Notes: a model not told the origin generated them from the sequence alone. Numbered from the stretch's first letter, positions 25,094 to 34,267 are shown. The stretch is 64,000 nucleotides of DNA from Clostridiales bacterium (GCA_004555915.1 SFJM01000002.1:97123-161122); one strand, 5' to 3'. A program made the numbers and translations.

Positions 25094-26347
25094 TTAATCT
25101 CTGGCAATCACACCGTACAGTTTCATCAGCTCAATGCGCTGGTTTCCAATTCTGATGCTCTCGGCAACGTTATTGTCCCGTGATTTTGCGGTTTCCTTCC
25201 GGTAATGCAGGATTCTGTCTGCCCATGCCACCGGAAGCAGGAATGGCTTTTTTTCCAGATACCGGTATCGTCCGGACAATGCCTTGGCCGATGGAAAAAC
25301 CGTCTTTAAAATATGATTTCCGGATTTCCTGCCTTTTTTCTGTGCGGATACTGCATTCAGCGTGATGGTGCTGCTGTGCAGCCGGCTCCGGTTGGAGGAG
25401 CCATACACACCGGAATCCAGTAAATCCTCCAGCATGGGCAATTCATCCACCTGTATGTCCTGCCACTGCTGTGGATAGCAGGCCTTCACCGGGTCAAAGG
25501 TCAGATAACGGGAACCGATCCGGAACAGAGCAGCGGCAAACCGTTCCGCATGAATCGTTTTGCATTGCTCTAACATGCACGGCCAGTCTATCTGGCTGCC
25601 ATATGCATTTGCGTACAGCACAATGTCACACACCTGCCGGATGCCAAAACCGCTGTGCAGAAAATGCTTGAATGAATGGCACAGTAAATACAATAAATGA
25701 TCTGTATGGTTCATCGACAGGATGGGGACACCCTGAACCGGAACTTTTATGGCAGTATCCTGAACCCGGGCAAACAGACGGTTCAATTCCCCATAGGCTT
25801 CTGATTCCGGTGGAAACAGGCTTTTATGCAGCTCAATATAAATGGGGCTGTTTCGCTTTCCATATGGCACCTCGTATGCAGCGTGGATATCCATATCCGG
25901 TTCGGACAGGACCATGCCATACGCCAGCATCGCCTGATGGCACAATGGAAACTGCTCCGGCGGTATCAGCAGGTCCTCATCGCCTGACATGCGGCAATCC
26001 GGATTGGGATACAATTCCCTTACCAAAATTCCCTTTACCAGAATCGGTGTCACGCCTGCATTTCTTATATGCTGGTACAAGCGCAAAAACTCACTGGTTT
26101 TCATGGCCTGCAGCATCACAGCCTGCAATGTGCGTTTTTTAAAGGGGGTAAACAACGATTTGTCGATTTTCTGTGCAGCTGGACAATCATATACAGCCTC
26201 ATATACCATCGGAAGAACATGGTGCGTATCCGCCAGACGGAATACCTCAATCCAGTCCTGCGGCTGCATTTCCTGTGTCCAGCTTACTTTTTCCTGTTGT
26301 AACGCAGCTTTGACTGCCTGTAAAAATAATTGACTGACTGAATCCAT
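25094..26347 (-). CDS. Nucleotidyltransferase family protein (PF14907-like)
   Basis: A 417-residue protein. The segment ILVKGILVRELYPNPDCR followed by MSGDEDLLIP (about 100-130) has the KG...R...D-x-D arrangement of the PF14907 uncharacterised nucleotidyltransferases, often found with capsule or glycan genes. NHTDHLLYLLCHSFKHFLHSGF is a second family-like segment. The substrate is unknown. It begins 21 bp after the metallophosphoesterase and is the last gene of a four-gene operon with a sugar transferase and a glycosyltransferase, which suggests a role in glycan or teichoic-type decoration (inference). Confidence 0.75.
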   Translation of the reverse strand: MDSVSQLFLQAVKAALQQEKVSWTQEMQPQDWIEVFRLADTHHVLPMVYEAVYDCPAAQKIDKSLFTPFKKRTLQAVMLQAMKTSEFLRLYQHIRNAGVTPILVKGILVRELYPNPDCRMSGDEDLLIPPEQFPLCHQAMLAYGMVLSEPDMDIHAAYEVPYGKRNSPIYIELHKSLFPPESEAYGELNRLFARVQDTAIKVPVQGVPILSMNHTDHLLYLLCHSFKHFLHSGFGIRQVCDIVLYANAYGSQIDWPCMLEQCKTIHAERFAAALFRIGSRYLTFDPVKACYPQQWQDIQVDELPMLEDLLDSGVYGSSNRSRLHSSTITLNAVSAQKKGRKSGNHILKTVFPSAKALSGRYRYLEKKPFLLPVAWADRILHYRKETAKSRDNNVAESIRIGNQRIELMKLYGVIARD

Positions 26348-26368
26348 ATTTCTCCTAAAAAATCACAT

Positions 26369-27244
26369 TTATTCCGGTAAAACATCGACTACAACAATTT
26401 CCGGTATATTGTTGAACCGTGGAATCCTTTCATTACTTCCCAATCCGCTGGATAAAACCATCACTTTACTCTGGTCATCGGAATAATATAATCCTTTTTC
26501 CCGCCCGGGGAACCAGCCTGCATCCGGCGCATATAACCCACCGATGAAGGGAAGGCGAGCCTGGCCGCCATGGGTATGTCCTGTGAACACGCAATCAATA
26601 TGCCATTTACTGATTCCATCATTGTGAATCCATGCAAATGGCATATGTGTCAGCAGAACCGTATACCGGTTTGTATCCTGAAATTGACGTAAAAAAGTAC
26701 ATTCCGCTTCATCTGCTTCCTTTGTTTCCAGATACTCTTCCGGTGTGCAGTATCCATAAACACCGCCCAGCCGGATGGCCTGCCCGTTTATGGTAACATC
26801 CTCATATGCATATTCCAGCATAGTTGCTCCGGCCTGTTTATAAAGGGCTGCAAGGTCTGCATGGTAATTGTTTTCATACTGAATCTCATGATTTCCGTAG
26901 GAGACATAGACCGGTGCGATGGGACAGAGCTCTGAAATCACCTGCGTTGCAATATCCGTGTTTTGTTCGTCCCCATTCAGCAAATCTCCGGTAATCAGGA
27001 TGACATCCGGCTGCTGCTCCGCAACCGTTTCAACCAGCTCTGCATTGTTTTCTCCGAATACGCTGTTATGCAAATCTGTTAGCTGAACCATACGGACAGC
27101 ATGCGACAGCTTTTCCGATGACAGCGCATACGTTGTGACCTTCAGCGTGCAGGCCGAACAATACAGCCCATAGCCAATAAACGCAGCAAGGAGTACAAAC
27201 AGTCCTGTCACGGATAACAAAACTTTTATATTCCTTTTCCTCAT
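26369..27244 (-). CDS. Membrane-anchored metallophosphoesterase (YkuE-like)
   Basis: A 291-residue calcineurin-like phosphoesterase with one N-terminal transmembrane anchor (about 8-28). The dimetal motifs are in order: QLTDLHNS (D-x-H), ITGDLLNG (GD), YGNHE (GNHE), LLTHMPF and TGHTHGGQARLP (GHxH). YkuE-type relatives hydrolyse lipid A-like or UDP-sugar lipid substrates at the membrane surface. GGAG lies about 11 nt before the ATG. It is within the sugar transferase operon, so its substrate may be a glycolipid or polyprenyl intermediate (inference). Confidence 0.88.
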   Translation of the reverse strand: MRKRNIKVLLSVTGLFVLLAAFIGYGLYCSACTLKVTTYALSSEKLSHAVRMVQLTDLHNSVFGENNAELVETVAEQQPDVILITGDLLNGDEQNTDIATQVISELCPIAPVYVSYGNHEIQYENNYHADLAALYKQAGATMLEYAYEDVTINGQAIRLGGVYGYCTPEEYLETKEADEAECTFLRQFQDTNRYTVLLTHMPFAWIHNDGISKWHIDCVFTGHTHGGQARLPFIGGLYAPDAGWFPGREKGLYYSDDQSKVMVLSSGLGSNERIPRFNNIPEIVVVDVLPE

Positions 27245-27289
27245 GCCAACACACTCCAGACAGGTGAAAACAAATTTACGTGCTTGCCA

Positions 27290-28369
27290 TTACAATCCCA
27301 GTTCCTTTATCGTATCTGCCACAACGGCAGTTTTATCAAATTCCCGTTCCATTTTTGCCCGGCCAGCAAGTCCCATGGCGCTTCGTTCCTCTGTATCCAT
27401 ATGCAGCATCTGTTTCATGGCTTCATATAGCTTTTCGCCGTTTTTGACTTCTACAAGCAAACCGGATTTCCCATGATCTACCGCTTCCCGGCAGCCCGGA
27501 ATGTCGCTGGTAATCAGAGGTCTTCCGGTTGCCGCAGCTTCCAGCAGCACATTGCTCATGCCTTCATGATAGCTTGGCAGCACAATGCAGTCTGCTGCTG
27601 TATAAAACGGCCGCGGGTCTTTCTGGAAGCCATGAAATCTGACCATGCCTTCACGCTCCAGCTGTCCCACCGTTTCCTTGTATTCATCCTCAAAAAAGCC
27701 AACCAGATCCAGGACAAAATCCGCTTGTTCCTGCCGTAGTTTTTTCACCGCAGAAAACAGCTCATCCATCCCTTTTTCCTTCATGATGCGGCCCAGATAC
27801 AGGAAATGAACGGTTTCATTCTGCGGATAGGGCTGCAGGGCATAATGCTCCAGATTAATCCCTGCCCCATGTAAAACCTTCTGTTTTTCTGCCGGCATAA
27901 TATGTCTTTCCTGAAATGCCGCGGCATTGGCTTCATTCTCGAAAAAGACCGTGCGCACATGCCGAAAGGCTGCCCGGTACAGCAGGGTCACAAACTGCGC
28001 CAGTCCCGGCTTTTGAAAGGCAGTTCCCAACCCCTGGACATTGGCACAGAAGGGAATTCTCATTTTCCCGCAAAGCAATCCGGCATAAATATTGGGCTTA
28101 ATGGAATAGGTAATCACCAGATCCGGCTGTTCTTCCCGGAGCATTTTGTTATAAACAGACATCAGCCGGAAATCTGTTACCGGATTGATGCCCCGCCGGT
28201 TTATCTCTGTATGGATACAGCGCAGCCCCATTGCCTCAAAATCGGCTTCATGTCCGACAAAAGGCATGCTGAGAACCACTTCATTTGTCTTTACCAGTTC
28301 CTGAATCAATTCCCGACGGAATTGCCACAGCATATACGAATGGTTGGTGATGATTAAAATTTTCTTCAT
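27290..28369 (-). CDS. Family 4 glycosyltransferase
   Basis: A 359-residue GT-B glycosyltransferase. The N-terminal acceptor domain starts KILIITNHSYMLWQFRREL; the C-terminal nucleotide-sugar domain has LYLGRIMKEKGMDELF, RFHGFQKDPRPFYTAADC and PSYHEGMSNVLLEAAATGRP, with the E-x7-E catalytic pattern. It overlaps the upstream sugar transferase by 4 nt, so it probably adds the second sugar to the undecaprenyl-phosphate-linked residue made by that enzyme. Donor specificity cannot be read. Confidence 0.9.
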   Translation of the reverse strand: MKKILIITNHSYMLWQFRRELIQELVKTNEVVLSMPFVGHEADFEAMGLRCIHTEINRRGINPVTDFRLMSVYNKMLREEQPDLVITYSIKPNIYAGLLCGKMRIPFCANVQGLGTAFQKPGLAQFVTLLYRAAFRHVRTVFFENEANAAAFQERHIMPAEKQKVLHGAGINLEHYALQPYPQNETVHFLYLGRIMKEKGMDELFSAVKKLRQEQADFVLDLVGFFEDEYKETVGQLEREGMVRFHGFQKDPRPFYTAADCIVLPSYHEGMSNVLLEAAATGRPLITSDIPGCREAVDHGKSGLLVEVKNGEKLYEAMKQMLHMDTEERSAMGLAGRAKMEREFDKTAVVADTIKELGL

Positions 28370-28989
28370 TTGCAGGCTTTCTCCTTATCAGCCGCAATTG
28401 CTCCGGTACCGCCTTCTACCACACCTTCGCTTTTCAAAACAGCGCCTATCGTGCCGAAAAAGCATCGGAGATCCATTCCCAGGTTGAGATGTCTGACATA
28501 ATAGCCATCCAGCCGGGCTTTTTCTTCAATTTCCAGTTCATCCCGGCCATGGATCTGTGCCCAGCCAGTCAGGCCCGGACGAATGTCATTGGCGCCATAC
28601 TGGTCCCGTTCCGCGATCAAATCATACTGATTCCACAAAGCCGGACGGGGGCCAATGATTGACATATGTCCAACAAAAATATCCCATAGCTGGGGCAGCT
28701 CATCCAGACTGGATTTGCGCAGGAAACGTCCTACCCTTGTAATATAGCTGTCCGGGTTTTCCAGCAGATGGGTCGGTACATCATGGGGAGTACTCATTTT
28801 CATGCTGCGGAATTTATGTAGCTGAAAATATTCCTTCTCCTTCCCGACACGCTTTTGTGAGAAAAATGCCGGGCCCGGGTCATCTATCTTGATCGCAAGA
28901 ATCAGAATCAGATACAGCCATGAAAGAAGCACCAGCCCCAAACCTGACAGAACGATATCTATCCATCTCTTTACCGTTTTTTCGTACAT
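28366..28989 (-). CDS. Bacterial sugar transferase (initiating phosphoglycosyltransferase)
   Basis: A 207-residue monotopic phosphoglycosyltransferase of the WcaJ/PglC core type. An N-terminal hydrophobic re-entrant helix (about 10-32) precedes KIDDPGPAFFSQKRVGK, LHKFRSMK, SSLDELPQLWDIFVGHMS and the catalytic-type GPRPALWNQYD. It transfers a sugar phosphate to undecaprenyl phosphate. The frame extends upstream to 29229, but the ATG at 28989 follows GGAAGGAGACGG. It heads the four-gene glycan operon. Confidence 0.92.
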   Translation of the reverse strand: MYEKTVKRWIDIVLSGLGLVLLSWLYLILILAIKIDDPGPAFFSQKRVGKEKEYFQLHKFRSMKMSTPHDVPTHLLENPDSYITRVGRFLRKSSLDELPQLWDIFVGHMSIIGPRPALWNQYDLIAERDQYGANDIRPGLTGWAQIHGRDELEIEEKARLDGYYVRHLNLGMDLRCFFGTIGAVLKSEGVVEGGTGAIAADKEKACK

Positions 28990-29218
28990 TCCGTCTCCTT
29001 CCAGCTCATGGCAAACATCCATGATGCTTGTGGTGAAATTTACATGATACAGTTTTATTATACCTCCTTCTCTCTTAAAATCCAAGTCGCTTTTTATACA
29101 TAATATCATATTCCATCCCCATTGCTGTACAGCAAAAAGCTTTTCTGCCATCGCTATGATATCCGTCAGCAGCCGTCCCCCTCTTCTGTGAAAAAATTGT
29201 AAACTTCCATCGAAGGAA
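28990..29218. other. Non-coding region between divergent glycan operon and TauE-like gene
   Basis: AT-rich divergent spacer. The minus-strand operon must start here; a TATTAT/TATAAA-rich stretch lies near 29090-29105, but I could not assign a clear -35. No ORF or structured RNA recognised. Confidence 0.4.
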
Positions 29219-29247
29219 TTGACAACCATCCAAATCCGTTTTACACT
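29219..29247 (+). promoter_or_regulatory. Promoter of the TauE/SafE-like permease
   Basis: TTGACA (29219-29224), 17-bp spacer, TACACT (29242-29247), 55 bp before the start codon. Confidence 0.7.
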
Positions 29248-29301
29248 ACTTCATACTCTCTTTTTCAGATAGAGGGTATCGAAAAAAGGAAGGCGATTGT
29301 T

Positions 29302-30069
29302 ATGGCAGCAATACTCGTTTACATCATAGCCGGTCTGGGTGCCGGTATAGGAACCGGTCTGGCAGGCCTGTCCGCAGCAGCGGTGATTTCCCCGATGCTG
29401 ATTGCGTTTCTGGATTTTCCGGCTTATGAAGCCGTCGGCATTGCCCTGGCATCCGATGTGCTTGCATCCGCGGTATCCTCCTATACCTATGCGAAAAATA
29501 AAAATATTGATATCAAAAACGGTGTGATTATGATGTGTGCCGTGCTGCTGTTTACTGTCATTGGCAGCCTGGTCGCATCCGTCATGCCGGACATGGCAAT
29601 GGGCTCGTTTTCCATTATCACCTGTTTCCTGCTGGGCATCAAATTTATTGTCCGTCCGGTTATGACAACCAAGGAAGCACGTGAAAACCGCAGTGCCAGG
29701 CGGAAGTGTATGGAATCCCTTGTCTGCGGCAGCATTATCGGCTCAATCTGTGGCTTCATCGGTGCCGGCGGCGGCATGATGATGCTGCTCCTGCTGACCT
29801 CTGTTCTGGGATATGAGCTGAAAACCGCAGTGGGTACCAGTGTGTTTATCATGACCTTTTCCGCCCTTACCGGTGCGGCTTCCCATTTCCTCATCGGTGG
29901 CACACCGGATCTGACTGCACTGCTGGTCTGTGTTCTGGCAACACTGGCTGGTGCACGTGCAGCTGCCCTGTTCGCCAACAAAGCGGATTCCATGGTACTC
30001 AACCGTGTGACCGGCGTGGTGCTGGCGGTCCTCGGTGCTGCGATGATCGTGGTGAAATTTATTGTATAA
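29302..30069 (+). CDS. TauE/SafE-family membrane permease
   Basis: A 255-residue polytopic membrane protein with about eight hydrophobic segments and an internal repeat: GLGAGIGTGLAGLSAAAVISP near the N-terminus resembles CGFIGAGGGMMMLLLLTSV in the second half (about 155-173). Family members export sulfite, sulfoacetate or other organosulfur anions; substrate unknown. AAAGGAAGG precedes the ATG. It is monocistronic with its own promoter and terminator. Confidence 0.88.
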   Translation: MAAILVYIIAGLGAGIGTGLAGLSAAAVISPMLIAFLDFPAYEAVGIALASDVLASAVSSYTYAKNKNIDIKNGVIMMCAVLLFTVIGSLVASVMPDMAMGSFSIITCFLLGIKFIVRPVMTTKEARENRSARRKCMESLVCGSIIGSICGFIGAGGGMMMLLLLTSVLGYELKTAVGTSVFIMTFSALTGAASHFLIGGTPDLTALLVCVLATLAGARAAALFANKADSMVLNRVTGVVLAVLGAAMIVVKFIV

Positions 30070-30080
30070 TACATAAAATC

Positions 30081-30118
30081 AGCCGGTACGGGCAAGCTGC
30101 CTGTACCGGCTTTTTTTC
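30081..30118 (+). terminator. Terminator after the TauE-like gene
   Basis: AGCCGGTAC and GTACCGGCT flank a 13-nt loop and are followed by seven T. Confidence 0.92.
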
Positions 30119-30145
30119 TTATTTTACGTTAGCAGACGGTCCGGC

Positions 30146-30346
30146 TTACTTGATGCTGTTCTCGTAAGCCTCGACCATCTTCTTCACCATCTGTCCGCCG
30201 ATCGAACCGGCCTGGCGGGAGGTCAGGTCACCGTTGTAACCCTCCTTCAGGTTTACGCCAACCTCACTTGCTGCTTCCATCTTAAAACGTTCCATAGCGG
30301 CCTTTGCTTCCGGTACATTCAGCTTGTTAGAATTGTTGGTGCTCAT
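30146..30346 (-). CDS. Alpha/beta-type small acid-soluble spore protein
   Basis: A 66-residue SASP that coats and protects DNA in dormant spores. Both family signatures are visible: LKLxxE-equivalent region KAAMERFKMEAASEVGV with the Glu-Val germination-protease site, and GDLTSRQAGSIGGQMVKKMV. The ATG at 30344-30346 is 9 nt after AGGAG; an upstream ATG at 30352 is only 3 nt from the site. This gene is direct evidence of a spore-forming host. Confidence 0.95.
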   Translation of the reverse strand: MSTNNSNKLNVPEAKAAMERFKMEAASEVGVNLKEGYNGDLTSRQAGSIGGQMVKKMVEAYENSIK

Positions 30347-30386
30347 AGTCATAATCTCCTTTTTTCCCGTCCGATCTCTGTGAGAA

Positions 30387-30415
30387 TAGTGTATGGAGAT
30401 TTGATTTTCCTATGC
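30387..30415 (-). promoter_or_regulatory. Candidate sigma-G (forespore) promoter of the SASP gene
   Basis: On the minus strand GCATA (30411-30415), 17 bp, then TACACTA (30387-30393), close to the sigma-G pattern GHATR-N17/18-CATNNTA. The position, about 40 bp before the gene, fits a forespore-specific SASP promoter. Confidence 0.5.
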
Positions 30416-30587
30416 AAAAAGTCTGTCGAATCTGCCAGACAGTTTCTGGTTATCCGGTAAAATTTATACCCTGCATCCATTTTTCCATTTCTCCTGTACG
30501 TCGTTGTCGAATAGCTTCAAATGCCTGCAGTTTTGTGCAGAAGTTTTAGATACATTGCCGGTATTTCATAAATTCTGTGAATTTGTT

Positions 30588-30616
30588 TTGAATCAGGGAT
30601 GGTTGTCCGCTATAAT
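30588..30616 (+). promoter_or_regulatory. Promoter of the DUF1015 gene
   Basis: TTGAAT (30588-30593), a 17-bp spacer and perfect TATAAT (30611-30616), 33 bp before the start codon. Confidence 0.8.
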
Positions 30617-30649
30617 AAACAGGAAGATCATTTTTATGGAGGCAATATC

Positions 30650-31957
30650 ATGTCCTGTGTAGCTGTACCTAAAATCCTGATGCCGAAAAAAGGCACGGAT
30701 TTACATAAGTGGGCTGTTGTAGCCTGTGACCAGTATACCTCCCAGCCGGAATACTGGGAAGAAACTGACGCAATTGTTGGAGATGCTCCTTCTACGCTCC
30801 GCCTGACTCTGCCGGAAGTGTATCTGGAGGGTGACGACGTTGCGCAGCGTACCGATACCATCAACGAAACCATGAAGCAGTACCTGTCTGATGGCACCCT
30901 GACCGAGCTTCCGGCAGGCTTTATCCTGACAGAACGCTATTCCGGCGGTGCAACACCCCGCCGTGGCCTGGTTGCTGCCATTGACCTGGAATGCTATGAA
31001 TATGCTGCCGGCTCCCGTTCCCTTGTCCGCCCGACCGAAAAAACCGTTGTGGAGCGCATCCCGCCGCGCCTTGCTGTCCGCAAGCACGCATCCATTGAAA
31101 TCCCCCACATCATGCTGCTGATTGATGATCCGGACCGCACGGTCATTGAACCGATGTTTGCCCATACAGCGGATCTGGAACAGGTATATGATACTGACCT
31201 GATGCAGAATGGCGGCCACATCAACGGCTGGTTTATTCCGGAGGGTGACATGACTGACAGCCTGATTGCCGCAATGGAACAGCTGAATGACCGGGAACAG
31301 TTTAACAAAAAATATCGTCTCACCGAAGACCTGCCGCTGCTGCCGTTTGCTGTGGGTGACGGCAACCATTCCATGGCAACTGCCAAGGCATACTGGGAAG
31401 AGGTCAAGAAGAGCCTGACTCCGGAGGAACAGGAAACCCATCCGGCACGGTATGCACTGTGTGAAATCGTCAATATCCATGATGAAAGCCTGATTATTGA
31501 GCCGATTCACCGCATCATGTTCCATGTGGACGCAGATGACCTGCTGGCTTCTGCAAAGGCATTTTATGCTGCAAACGGCTGCACCTGCGTGATTTCCGAT
31601 CCGGCTGCAGCAGAGAATCCGGATAACCATACCGTTAAGTTCTGTTATGGCGACCAGACCGGCACCCTCACCGTGGTTAACCCGAAATGGGGCATTCCGC
31701 TGGGTACCCTGCAGGCATTCCTCGATGCATATCTGGAACAGCATGCAGAAGCAAAGATTGACTACATCCACGGCGAGGATGTTGTCAGCTCTCTGGGTAC
31801 CGCAGAGGGCAACATGGGCTTCTTCCTGCCGGAAATCGAAAAGAATGACCTGTTCCGCGGTGTCATCATTGACGGTGTTCTCCCCCGCAAGACCTTCTCT
31901 ATGGGCGAAGCACATGAAAAGCGGTATTATATGGAATCCAAAATGATTGTCAGATAA
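30650..31957 (+). CDS. DUF1015 family protein
   Basis: A 435-residue cytosolic protein of the DUF1015 family, common in anaerobes; its reaction is unknown. Visible conserved parts are KWAVVACDQYTSQPEYW near the N-terminus, PRRGLVAAIDLECYEY, DGNHSMATAKAYWEE (about 235-249, the signature DGxHR-like motif) and a C-terminal GVLPRKTFSMGEAHEKRYY. The ATG at 30650 follows GGAGG; the in-frame codon at 30599 is rejected. It is monocistronic. Confidence 0.9.
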   Translation: MSCVAVPKILMPKKGTDLHKWAVVACDQYTSQPEYWEETDAIVGDAPSTLRLTLPEVYLEGDDVAQRTDTINETMKQYLSDGTLTELPAGFILTERYSGGATPRRGLVAAIDLECYEYAAGSRSLVRPTEKTVVERIPPRLAVRKHASIEIPHIMLLIDDPDRTVIEPMFAHTADLEQVYDTDLMQNGGHINGWFIPEGDMTDSLIAAMEQLNDREQFNKKYRLTEDLPLLPFAVGDGNHSMATAKAYWEEVKKSLTPEEQETHPARYALCEIVNIHDESLIIEPIHRIMFHVDADDLLASAKAFYAANGCTCVISDPAAAENPDNHTVKFCYGDQTGTLTVVNPKWGIPLGTLQAFLDAYLEQHAEAKIDYIHGEDVVSSLGTAEGNMGFFLPEIEKNDLFRGVIIDGVLPRKTFSMGEAHEKRYYMESKMIVR

Positions 31958-31965
31958 ATACGGCA

Positions 31966-32466
31966 TTATTCCGGGACTGTCCACACAGGGCAGTCCCTTT
32001 TTTCATCCCAGACCAGCTGTGCCCGGGCATCTTTTACCGTGCAGCAGGAAAAGGCGAAAGCAAAGGGAAACTCCTGATCCTTTGCGAACCGGCAGGTAAA
32101 AACCGCCTTTTCCTCCTCCCTGCTGCAGGTAACCGCATCATTGTGGCACAGGGCCCGGATATACCGGTCATGAAATGCCGGCTCACCGGCTGGCGGCTGG
32201 ATGCCGGCCGCATACCATGCGGGCAGTCCCGGCCAGTAGCCCAGTGATTCCAGATATTGCTTTGACAGGGTGCGTTCCACCTTCAGCATATCTCCCGCAG
32301 GTTCGGCTACTCCGATTAACAACGGCTGCGCACCGTCCCGCATGCCCCATACCCGCAAAATTTCCCCATACTGGGGCAAGGTGCCGCTGGCACAAAACCG
32401 TACCTGTGTTTCCTCCTCACAGATCTGCATCTCTCCCCAATGCCTGCCGTCCCGGCTGATTTCCAT
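31966..32466 (-). CDS. Conserved-looking cytosolic protein, function unknown
   Basis: A 166-residue protein with no signal or membrane segment. Segments with clear character are EISRDGRHWGEMQICEEE, YGEILRVWGMRDGAQPLLIG, YLESLGYWPGLPAWY and a C-terminal VWDEKRDCPVW. The pattern (ligand-like beta-rich N-terminus, aromatic centre) is not one I can name. The ATG at 32466 is 7 nt after AGGAGG; the frame is open to 32580, but those starts have no site. It lies 110 bp downstream of the mazF-like gene and may be transcribed with it. Confidence 0.7.
   Translation of the reverse strand: MEISRDGRHWGEMQICEEETQVRFCASGTLPQYGEILRVWGMRDGAQPLLIGVAEPAGDMLKVERTLSKQYLESLGYWPGLPAWYAAGIQPPAGEPAFHDRYIRALCHNDAVTCSREEEKAVFTCRFAKDQEFPFAFAFSCCTVKDARAQLVWDEKRDCPVWTVPE
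31973..32003 (+). terminator. Terminator of the DUF1015 gene
   Basis: GGGACTG and CAGTCCC around an 11-nt loop, then TTTTTT. It overlaps the last codons of the convergent gene at 31966. Confidence 0.85.
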
Positions 32467-32576
32467 GCACATTCCTCCTCTGAAACCATAGAAATCCCCT
32501 GCACAGCTTATGCCATGCAGGGGAAAGTTATGCTGTTTTTCGGCCAATGTTGTATGTAGACATCGGCCTTTGTGTT

Positions 32577-32945
32577 TCAATCTCTGGCGGCCAGGCCAAA
32601 GCTGACTGCCAGTGCACGGTCAACCTCATCCATATGCGATTCATCCAGTGTTCCCATTTTCTCACGCAGACGGCGTTTATCCAGCGTGCGGATCTGTTCT
32701 GTGAGAATAACAGAATCCCGTGTCAGGCCAAAGCTTCTGGCGCCAAGGGAAATATGTGTCGGCATTTTCGCTTTATTGACCTGCGATGTAATCGCGGCTG
32801 CAATCACAGTCGGACTGTAGCGGTTTCCAATATTATTCTGTACAATGAGTACCGGGCGCATACCGCCCTGCTCACTGCCTACCACCGGAGACAGGTCCGC
32901 ATAATAGATATCTCCGCGCTTGACATGATGCTCCAATGTAATCAC
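32577..32945 (-). CDS. MazF/NdoA-family mRNA endonuclease toxin
   Basis: A 122-residue MazF/PemK-family RNase very like Bacillus NdoA (EndoA), which cleaves mRNA at short sequence motifs. Motifs KRGDIYYADLSPVVGSEQGG, RPVLIVQNNIGN, AITSQVNKAKMPTH and DSVILTEQIRTLDK are intact. The start is not clear: GTG at 32945 has GGAG only 1 nt away, and the TTG at 32936 has the same site at 10 nt. It follows alr, as in Bacillus, but the 152-bp gap holds no antitoxin ORF. Confidence 0.92.
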   Translation of the reverse strand: MITLEHHVKRGDIYYADLSPVVGSEQGGMRPVLIVQNNIGNRYSPTVIAAAITSQVNKAKMPTHISLGARSFGLTRDSVILTEQIRTLDKRRLREKMGTLDESHMDEVDRALAVSFGLAARD

Positions 32946-33097
32946 ACTCCGAAGGAAAGATATTTCAGGACGGAAGCTGTTGTCCTCCTGATACTGTTAC
33001 TTTCCCCAGCAATCCAGTGGTTTAGTCATGCATCGAATGAATATTTTTCTCTTTACCTTATTCTATGCCGCAGCCCGGCAAGGATTGAATGAAATCC

Positions 33098-34267
33098 TTA
33101 TGCCTCAATATACATGCGCGGGACACGCTTGCCCACATCACACAGAATTTCATAGGAAATGGTTCCGGCAGCATCTGCCAGTGTATCCGCTGTCACCGGG
33201 CCGTCGCCAAATACGGTGACAACATCTCCGCGTCTGACGTCCATGCCGTCAACCGCCGCAAACGACATATCCATGCAAATGCGTCCCACAGTCGGAACCA
33301 CGGTATCCTGTACAACAACCGAAATATGATTGCTGGCAATGCGCGGATAGCCATCCGCATAGCCAATGGTAAACACAGCAATACGCATGGGGTTGTCCGC
33401 CACATAGGTCCTGCCATAGCCGATGGAATCCCCTGCCGGAATATCACGAACCTGTGCCACACGTGCCTTTACCGTCATAACCGGCTTTAACGGAATGGTT
33501 TTTTTCGTGGTGGCATCCGGATAATAACCATACAGGATAATGCCGGCGCGTACCATATTAAAGGCATGCGCCTGATGCAGCTCGCCGGTAAAGGTATGGG
33601 TATGCTGCAGGATAGCGGCACTGTTGGCGCAGTGCCGATAGGTCAGGCGGACACCGTTTTGCTCCAACGCCTCACACATATCCGCGAACCGCTGGTACTG
33701 TAAGTCTGTAAATGCTTCTCCGCCGTCCACATCCGCTACGGCAAAATGGGTAAAGGCTCCTTCTGCTTCAATGCCCGGCAGCTGTAATGCCGCCAGAATT
33801 TCCTTTACATCTTCTTTTGTATTACGGGTTTCAAAGCCCACACGCGTCATACCGGTATTCAGTGCAATATGTACGCGCACAGGCTTTCCTTCTGCCTGTG
33901 CTGCCTGGGAAAAGGCCAGTGCTGTTGCCCGGTCACACAGTGCGGCAGCAATATCATATCTCGCCAGCAGGGCAGCATCCGCATCTCCTACATAACCGAG
34001 TACCAGAATCGGCAGGGTAAATCCGGCTTCCCGCAGCTCCACGCCTTCCGATACGGTAGCGACTGCGAAATAATCCGCGCCTGCCTCCTGCAGCACCTTT
34101 GCCGCCTGTACCGCGCCATGCCCATAGGCATCTGCCTTGATGACTGCAAGTACCTTTGCTTTCGGCATCACAGCTTTTACATGCTGACGGATGTTTGTAA
34201 AATTATATTCCAGATGCTTTAAATTGATCTCTGCCCAGCATCTGCCGGTAATGTTCTGTGTTTCCAT
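33098..34267 (-). CDS. alr: Alanine racemase
   Basis: A 389-residue PLP enzyme making D-alanine for peptidoglycan. The PLP lysine is in AVIKADAYGHGA (about residue 44). HIALNTGMTRVGF, HCANSAAIL, MVRAGIILYGYYPD and the catalytic tyrosine region GYGRTYVADNP are present, with VGRICMDM near the C-terminus. It is 23 bp downstream of a lipoprotein gene and upstream of mazF. The lipoprotein-alr pairing resembles gerS-alr2 of Clostridioides difficile, so a sporulation or germination role is possible besides wall synthesis. Confidence 0.96.
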   Translation of the reverse strand: METQNITGRCWAEINLKHLEYNFTNIRQHVKAVMPKAKVLAVIKADAYGHGAVQAAKVLQEAGADYFAVATVSEGVELREAGFTLPILVLGYVGDADAALLARYDIAAALCDRATALAFSQAAQAEGKPVRVHIALNTGMTRVGFETRNTKEDVKEILAALQLPGIEAEGAFTHFAVADVDGGEAFTDLQYQRFADMCEALEQNGVRLTYRHCANSAAILQHTHTFTGELHQAHAFNMVRAGIILYGYYPDATTKKTIPLKPVMTVKARVAQVRDIPAGDSIGYGRTYVADNPMRIAVFTIGYADGYPRIASNHISVVVQDTVVPTVGRICMDMSFAAVDGMDVRRGDVVTVFGDGPVTADTLADAAGTISYEILCDVGKRVPRMYIEA

